From a virus, in IMG/VR virus record IMGVR_UViG_3300044729_001993, positions 1 through 33,554 of that record: DNA of 33,554 bases; one strand, given 5' to 3'. The notes under the pieces are model-generated. The model was given only the letters and a program-made list of their open reading frames with translations, was not told where the DNA came from and searched no databases. Shown here in pieces: positions 28,296-33,554 of the stretch. Both the position numbers and the translations under genes were made by a program. The number at the start of each line of letters is the position of its first letter. Within the stretch, counting starts at the first letter, position 1.

Positions 28296-29295
28296 GCTGC
28301 CTCAGAACGTCGCGATAGAACGCGGCCCGATCCGCGAGATACTTGCGGGCTTCCTCGTGCTGCCGCCGCTCCTGGCGGAAGTGATTGAATGACCGCTGGG
28401 CTACCGTCACGTCGGCATCGGGATACGCCGGGAACGTGACCGGCCCGACATCGAGCAGCGTGTCGATCTTCTGAATCGTCCGCACGCTGCGACCATCCTC
28501 GACCGCCCACGAGTCGCCGCCGCTCGGCACGGTGAAACTGAACGAGGAACCCTTGACGATGCCCGCCCGAATGTTGCTGGCGATGTCGCGGCCGTAGGTC
28601 GTATCGGGCACCGGGAACTCATACCGCAGCCCGACCTCATCCACGGTCATCCGCAGCGTGCCGGGGTAGCGGGCGAGCGGGTAGTTCGCGTCGTGATTCC
28701 AGAGGGCTCTGGTTTCGAGCGGCTTCTTGCGGCCGCGCCGCTCGGCGACGATCCCGAAGGCACCGGGGTCTATCCGCTCTACGAAGTCGCCGAGATCGAG
28801 CGAGTTGACGCCGAACTTCGCGGCGTAGCCCACGATCCATTCCCGATCGTTGCCGTCCTCGCTGCGGCTCTCGACCGCGAGCAGCGGCACCGCCGACTCG
28901 ATCTCGTCAATCGCCAGAGAACGCCGTTCGATGTTGCCCATGATGCTCCTGCCTTCTTGGTCGGCGGCTTCAATCTGCCGCGTCAGTTTGCTCGCCCACG
29001 CCTGCCCCGGATCGCCACCCCACAACGCCCACGCGATCCGGCCCGCACTCGGGAAGCCGTCCTCGCCGGGGCTCCATCCCTCGCCTTGCTTGTCCACTTC
29101 GTGCCGGGCGAAGTAACTCGCCATCCGCTTCGCCGTGTCGGGCGAGATGCTCACGCCGTTCGAGAGGTCGCGTGCTCGGGCAACGCCGACTGCCGTGCCG
29201 CCTCGGCCGTACTCGTCTCGCCACGCGAGCCCCCTCGCTGCTTCCTCACGCACGCCAGCCGGGGGCGTGAAGTCGATGTGGTCATACCTAGCCAC
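28285..29295 (-). CDS. Prohead protease (S78 type) with extra N-terminal domain
   Basis: This protein has 336 residues from GTG 29295, overlapping the portal gene by eight bases. Residues about 120-270 contain VGYAAKFGV, ERIDPGAF, LWNHD (catalytic His201), LARYPGTLR and GSSFSF (catalytic serine near 250), matching the HK97 prohead protease. It should remove the capsid delta domain. Residues 1-110 form a separate domain with SISPDTAKRMASYFARHEVD and AGRIAWALWGG, seen in other phage proteins but unusual here. ATG 28941 has a good AGGAG and could make the protease domain alone. Confidence 0.88.
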   Translation of the reverse strand: MARYDHIDFTPPAGVREEAARGLAWRDEYGRGGTAVGVARARDLSNGVSISPDTAKRMASYFARHEVDKQGEGWSPGEDGFPSAGRIAWALWGGDPGQAWASKLTRQIEAADQEGRSIMGNIERRSLAIDEIESAVPLLAVESRSEDGNDREWIVGYAAKFGVNSLDLGDFVERIDPGAFGIVAERRGRKKPLETRALWNHDANYPLARYPGTLRMTVDEVGLRYEFPVPDTTYGRDIASNIRAGIVKGSSFSFTVPSGGDSWAVEDGRSVRTIQKIDTLLDVGPVTFPAYPDADVTVAQRSFNHFRQERRQHEEARKYLADRAAFYRDVLRQHGR

Positions 29296-31444
29296 GCTTC
29301 CGCCCCTTCCGCTTCGGCTTGCCGTAGGAGCTCTCCTCAACCGGGGGCGGCTCGGGCAGCGGTTCGATCTTCGTGAGCGTGCTCACCTTGTGACCGACTT
29401 GCGTCTCGGTCGCACGCCATCCGCCGATCACCTCTTCGTAGACCGTGATGAGGGCGGCGGGATCTTCCTCGGTCGCGTCGATCTTGAAATCGGTGCCGGG
29501 GATGTCCAGCGTGCCGTAGTCCATCACATGGTCGATCCGCCCGCGAGCACGACCGCCCGACGAATCCCACGAAACGAAGTCACCCTCCGCAACGCTGCCG
29601 GGGGCGGCACGCGACTCGCTACGAATGAACTGAGGCGAATCGTCCACCCACACGTCAACGTCGATGCCAGCCGCCTGGGCCGCATCATCTTTGAGCGTGT
29701 CACTACCCACGAGCAGCACATCGGAGAAAGCCTCGGCGTAGTCGCCGAGAGATGAGATCACCTCCTCTCGATCCGCCTCGGGCCTGCGAGAAATCATCAC
29801 GACACGATTGCCGTCCGCGACCGCCTTGCGGGCGAACTCGCCCCAGAGCCGAGGATCGGCCGCGAACGTCCGGTCGAAGTCCACCGAGATCGTCATCGAT
29901 CGGCTCGCGGGGAGCGAGGCGGCGGCGGGCTCGGGAGCGGGCGGCTCTGCGACCGGCGCGGGGGCGGCAGCCTGCGTGCTCGTGCCCGCGAGGATGCGAT
30001 CAACCGAAGCCGGTGGGATGCTGGGGAACGATGCGAGAATCAACGCCCCAGCCGCGTCGGTGGTCAGGAGCCCGCCACTGACTTGCGTCAGGATCTCCAA
30101 AATGCCGGTGATCTGGGCACCGTTGAGCGAAACGTCGGCGAGTTGCGGTTCATCCGCCTGGGCCGGGGCGGCATCCGCGACCGGCTCGGGAGCCGGGGCG
30201 GTCTCGTCCACCACGATCTCTTCGACCACGGTCGCGGGCATCGGCTCGGGAGCAGCCGCCGCCTTCTCCAGCGTGGTCATGTTGAGTTGGACGAACCGCG
30301 TGTCGCCGCCTTCGACGGGGTTCATGTTCTCCCACGAGCGGATCTCGTTCACGCTCGCCACGCCCAGATTCCAGAGCGTGTTGTAGTACGCCGAGCGGCC
30401 CGCAGCGTCGGCACGCAACACGCCGCGAGTGTCGAACTCTGCGAAGTATTCGTCATCGCCTTCGAGCAAGTCGCGAGCGATCGAAGACTCGATGCGACGC
30501 AGATACGGCATCAGCCCGTTCGTCAAGAAGTCGAGCGATTGCTGCTCGATATTCGAGAAAGAACTTCTGGTCAAATCGCCCACGAGGTGTGGGGGAACGC
30601 CAAAGAGCCGACACACTTCTTCAACTTGGAAGCGGCGAGCCTCAAGGAACTGGCTCTCTTGGTTGTTCCCGCCGAGCTCCGAAACTTTGAGCCCCCCCTG
30701 CAATACTGCCGTTCGGTTGCTTCGGTCTGGGCCGCGATGAGCCCTCTCCCACTGGTTCCTCGTATTCTCAGCCGCCTCGGGCGAAAGCATCTGATCGGTG
30801 GACAAGATCACGCCCGGACGAGCCCCGTTGCCGAAGAACGTCGCCCCGTGGATCTCGCACGCCCGAGCCAGCCCGATCGCATCGCGGGCGAGCTCAATCG
30901 TGCTCATCCCGTTCACGCCGTCATCGCTCATCCCCCGCACCGACATCACCGCATCCTGCGTGTAGACCGTCGAAGACCCCGACGCTTCGCGGTACGTGTA
31001 CCGCAGCCGGTTGTTTTCGAGTTGCTCGGTCTTCACCCGGCTCGGGTGCAGCGGCACGATCTCGCTGATCGTCCCCCCGCTGTAGACCTTCTCATCGAGA
31101 GCGAACCCGTGCGAGAGCAAGTGCAGCATCATCTGCTCACGCCACTCGAACGAGGTCTGCCACGAGTTCGGCTGCGAGTGCAGGAGCCGATAGAGCGGAT
31201 GCTCGCGGGCGATCTCTTTCCCGCCACCCGACAGCCGCCGGTAGAGATGCAGCGGGAGCCCCGCGACACTGGTCGAGAGCACGCGAATGCACGCGAGCAC
31301 CACGGTCGAACGCAACGCGGTCTCGGCGTCCACCTTCACGCCCGACGGATTGCGGTTGCCGCCAGCCCAGCCCCCAGACTCATAGTCCCAGTTGCGGGAG
31401 TCTTCGCCGGGGAGCCACAGGATGCGAGCGGTTGGGGAGATCAT
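29288..31444 (-). CDS. Portal protein fused to HAD-like and Tudor-like domains
   Basis: This protein has 718 residues, about 300 longer than a usual HK97 portal. Residues 1-390 are portal (VVLACIRVLSTSVAGLPLHLY; EEVCRLFGVPPHLVGDLTR). Residues 438-487 hold a small helical domain (NGAQITGILEILTQV). After Pro/Ala linkers, 517-607 is HAD-like, with DFDRT (522-526), Ser552, Lys585 and VDDSP (600-604). Residues 617-695 resemble the HVA1/DUF2945-type Tudor domain (EGDFVSWDSSGGRARGRI and VGHKVSTLTKI). The tail is Lys/Arg-rich. The portal forms the dodecameric DNA channel. The extra domains would sit on each subunit, if they are retained in the particle. Confidence 0.85.
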   Translation of the reverse strand: MISPTARILWLPGEDSRNWDYESGGWAGGNRNPSGVKVDAETALRSTVVLACIRVLSTSVAGLPLHLYRRLSGGGKEIAREHPLYRLLHSQPNSWQTSFEWREQMMLHLLSHGFALDEKVYSGGTISEIVPLHPSRVKTEQLENNRLRYTYREASGSSTVYTQDAVMSVRGMSDDGVNGMSTIELARDAIGLARACEIHGATFFGNGARPGVILSTDQMLSPEAAENTRNQWERAHRGPDRSNRTAVLQGGLKVSELGGNNQESQFLEARRFQVEEVCRLFGVPPHLVGDLTRSSFSNIEQQSLDFLTNGLMPYLRRIESSIARDLLEGDDEYFAEFDTRGVLRADAAGRSAYYNTLWNLGVASVNEIRSWENMNPVEGGDTRFVQLNMTTLEKAAAAPEPMPATVVEEIVVDETAPAPEPVADAAPAQADEPQLADVSLNGAQITGILEILTQVSGGLLTTDAAGALILASFPSIPPASVDRILAGTSTQAAAPAPVAEPPAPEPAAASLPASRSMTISVDFDRTFAADPRLWGEFARKAVADGNRVVMISRRPEADREEVISSLGDYAEAFSDVLLVGSDTLKDDAAQAAGIDVDVWVDDSPQFIRSESRAAPGSVAEGDFVSWDSSGGRARGRIDHVMDYGTLDIPGTDFKIDATEEDPAALITVYEEVIGGWRATETQVGHKVSTLTKIEPLPEPPPVEESSYGKPKRKGRKRG

Positions 31445-33075
31445 ATGAGCAGGATGGAGGGTTCGGCTGCGGGCTTGTTGGTGATCTGCGACGATTCCCA
31501 GCCGCCCAGGGCGAAGATCAGAGCGACGATCCCGTCGATGCGACCCGTGCTCTTTTTCTTCACCGGCCGAACGTCCTCAAACGAGTTCGTCTCCACCGTC
31601 ACATTCGCCGACATCCACGAGAGCACTGGGTTGCCACCGTGGCGGATGCGATTCTGAAGCACCAGCGATTCGAGCCTCTTAGTACCCGAGCTCATGCCTC
31701 GGAAGCCTTGGCTCCATCCTGCCACTTTCAACCCCGCCCCTTGCAGTTCCACGGCCAACTGAACCGCCCCGGTGAGATCCATGTAGATGTGCTCGATCTG
31801 GTGCGTCTTCGCGTACTCCAAGACGTACTCGCGGATCTTCGAGTGGTCGATCACGTTCCCGTCGGTCGCCGTGATGTACCCCGAGTTCACCCAGTGCTGG
31901 AACGGCTGCCGGTCGGTTCGCTCCCGCTCCATGATGAGATCGCGGGGTGCCCAGAACATCGCATCGACCTCGAACTCGTCACCCTCGCACGGGTAAAGGG
32001 CGACCATCGCGGAGAGGTCGGTTGACTTCGACAAGTCCATCCCGAGGATGCACTTCCTACCGGCGAAGGGCGAAGTCGGGCCACCAGAGCACGCGGCCCA
32101 CTTCTCAGGATCGAGCCACCTATTCGTGCTTTCTGTCCAAACTCCTAAGGAATATCTCAACCAGCCATTGAGCTTGGTCGCTTTATTTCTCGCCTCGCGG
32201 GCATCCGCCGCGAAGGATTCCTCGGTCATGGTGATTCCCATGCCAGGATTCACCCGCCGCCACACCGCCGGGTCGAAGTAGTCCTCGCTCCCGTCAGTCT
32301 TTGCCCCGAAGATCTTCCCGTAGAAGCGGGGATCGTAGTTCGGATCGGCAGCGGTCAACTCCGCATATTCGTGCTGCTCCCAGCAAATCGTGTCACGCCG
32401 ATCGCCCGCCGTTGAGATCGTCGCGAGGAGCGGCTCGCGCCTGGAACGGCCCGAATAGCGGAGTGCCTCGAATAGCCTCCGGTCGGGCCACGCGTGCAGT
32501 TCGTCGCAGAAGACGAACGAGTAGGACGGGCCTTCCGCCGCACCGGCATCTCGCGAGATCACTCGCAGGCTCGAGCCGGTCTGCTGACAGACGATCGTTT
32601 TTCTCGAGTCCACCACCTCGAGCGACGCCGCCAGTTCGGGCGACCGCTTCACCATCGCGGCGGTCTCGTCAAAGATAATCGCCGCTTGATTGCGATCCTT
32701 CGCCGCGATGCACCCGAGCTCGCCCTCGCCCTCCATCAGCAAGTGCCAGATCGAGAGGCACGAGAGCAGCGTGCTCTTCGCGTTTTTTTTCGGCACTTCG
32801 ATGTAGGCGAGCCGATACCTCCGAAGCCCTTCCTCGGTTCGCCATCCATAGAGCGGCTCGATCACATCCTGCTTGTGCCACTCCAGAAGCCGCATCGGCT
32901 CGCCAGCCTTGGCGGTCGGGGAGTCTTTTGTGTGGCAGCACACCGACTCCAAGAATCCCACCACCAGATCGGCGGCGTCTTGATCGTAGCGGTAGCCCGC
33001 GACCCACTCAGCCCGACGCCTTGCGGGCATCGCGGAGGGCGCGGAACTTGTCGATTGCGCTTTCCGCCTTGGCAT
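31441..33075 (-). CDS. Terminase large subunit
   Basis: This protein has 544 residues. Walker A-like VPKKNAKST lies at 94-102 and Walker B FVFCDE at 187-192, the ATPase of DNA packaging. GMDLSKSTDLSA and downstream acidic residues make up the RNase H-like nuclease. The pattern fits terminase_1 family. ATG 33075 has AAGGTGG and overlaps the small subunit gene by 68 bases. ATG 33030 without a ribosome site is an alternative. It pumps the genome through the portal. Confidence 0.93.
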   Translation of the reverse strand: MPRRKAQSTSSAPSAMPARRRAEWVAGYRYDQDAADLVVGFLESVCCHTKDSPTAKAGEPMRLLEWHKQDVIEPLYGWRTEEGLRRYRLAYIEVPKKNAKSTLLSCLSIWHLLMEGEGELGCIAAKDRNQAAIIFDETAAMVKRSPELAASLEVVDSRKTIVCQQTGSSLRVISRDAGAAEGPSYSFVFCDELHAWPDRRLFEALRYSGRSRREPLLATISTAGDRRDTICWEQHEYAELTAADPNYDPRFYGKIFGAKTDGSEDYFDPAVWRRVNPGMGITMTEESFAADAREARNKATKLNGWLRYSLGVWTESTNRWLDPEKWAACSGGPTSPFAGRKCILGMDLSKSTDLSAMVALYPCEGDEFEVDAMFWAPRDLIMERERTDRQPFQHWVNSGYITATDGNVIDHSKIREYVLEYAKTHQIEHIYMDLTGAVQLAVELQGAGLKVAGWSQGFRGMSSGTKRLESLVLQNRIRHGGNPVLSWMSANVTVETNSFEDVRPVKKKSTGRIDGIVALIFALGGWESSQITNKPAAEPSILLI

Positions 33076-33511
33076 CCGGTTCCACCTTCAGCGAGGCTCG
33101 GGCGGCAGGCGAGAGCCCGAAGTCAGACTCCAACTGACGCAGTTGCCCGGCGAGCTTGTGAGCGATCGAGACCTCGGGTCTCTGTGCGATGTATTTGATC
33201 TCGCCGCCGTCATTGAGGATCGGGTACGTGTCGCCTTCCTTCTTCAGTTTCACCCGCACCGCAAGCCACCACTCCCACGTATCGCAGTAGCGGGCGAGTG
33301 CCTCGACATCGGCCCGCGTCATCACCCGTGTCGCCTGGAGCATGGGCAGCAACTCGTGCCACCGGGCGGCGGCGACTTCGCCGAGGTGCGGCGGCATCGT
33401 GATGCCATCGGTCGGCGGCTGCGGCTCGTCGGCGTTTAGCGGACGTTTGCCGGGATTTCCCTTGAGTATTTTTAGAGCAGTAGGAGTGCGGGGGCGTCCG
33501 GTTCTAGGCAT
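33008..33511 (-). CDS. Terminase small subunit (P27 family)
   Basis: This protein has 167 residues. The N-terminal GRPRTPTALKILKGNPGKRP and the helical body with SIAHKLAGQLRQLESDFG and LSPAARASLKV are the P27/terminase_4 signature. It recognises the packaging start and loads the large subunit. ATG 33511 has GGGGGTAGG upstream. Only 43 bases of sequence follow to the window edge, with no further gene visible. Confidence 0.9.
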   Translation of the reverse strand: MPRTGRPRTPTALKILKGNPGKRPLNADEPQPPTDGITMPPHLGEVAAARWHELLPMLQATRVMTRADVEALARYCDTWEWWLAVRVKLKKEGDTYPILNDGGEIKYIAQRPEVSIAHKLAGQLRQLESDFGLSPAARASLKVEPDAKAESAIDKFRALRDARKASG

Positions 33512-33554
33512 GACCTACCCCCTTGGCCGACTTTCGCGACCACCCCTCTCCATA

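Noticed and set aside
30083-31657. Long plus-strand open frame opposite portal and terminase (524 codons)
   Set aside because: It is antisense to well-supported portal and large terminase genes, is Arg/His/Pro-rich, and matches no fold. Such frames are typical shadows in GC-rich genes.
1-33554. Circular genome joined at the window ends
   Set aside because: Joining base 1 to base 33554 keeps the initiator frame open into the terminase gene, but nothing in the sequence (such as terminal repeats) proves closure.

Overview
The window is a nearly complete morphogenesis and replication region of a temperate tailed phage (Caudoviricetes, siphovirus-like, HK97-type capsid). It could be a prophage or a free phage contig. 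Base composition is strongly GC-rich and almost every gene lies on the minus strand with 1-22 bp overlaps, which is typical of phage operons. No bacterial core gene, tRNA, rRNA or CRISPR array was seen, so the host cannot be named. A high-GC Gram-negative-type host (perhaps Planctomycetota) is only a guess. No stretch longer than about 265 bases lacks a gene.

Right part (33.5 to 16 kb, read leftwards): small and large terminase, portal (fused to HAD-like and Tudor-like domains), prohead protease (with an extra N-terminal domain), zinc-ribbon protein, major capsid, a probable decoration protein, a strong intrinsic terminator, a glycosyltransferase-like protein, head-tail connector, two tandem paralogous beta-rich proteins, head closure, gp10-like and tail-terminator proteins, major tail protein, tail-assembly chaperones G and G-T made by a -1 frameshift, tape measure, and a short run of unassigned tail-tip genes. 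No endolysin, holin or long tail fibre is recognisable.

Middle part (16 to 7.9 kb): small zinc and HEXXH proteins, a calcineurin-like phosphoesterase and a MazG-like protein, then an accessory and lysogeny block. This block holds the only plus-strand gene, a tyrosine integrase, flanked by two small excisionase-like HTH genes and an HNH nuclease. Several early genes, including a stand-alone LPD29 protein, have their own promoters. Those promoters share sequence, operator-like motifs and 5' UTR hairpins.

Left part (7.9 to 0 kb): recombination and replication. It encodes a Sak4-like RecA-fold ATPase with an SSB-like partner ending in an acidic DDIPF tip, a SNF2-type helicase with a beta-class DNA methyltransferase, a PD-(D/E)XK-like protein, a primase (AEP)-DnaB-type helicase fusion and, coupled to it, a winged-helix initiator that runs off the left edge. 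The coding sequence of this initiator contains seven units repeating every 22-23 bp next to an AT-rich inverted repeat. I read this as an intragenic iteron origin of the phage lambda O type, and it is the most interesting signal in the window.
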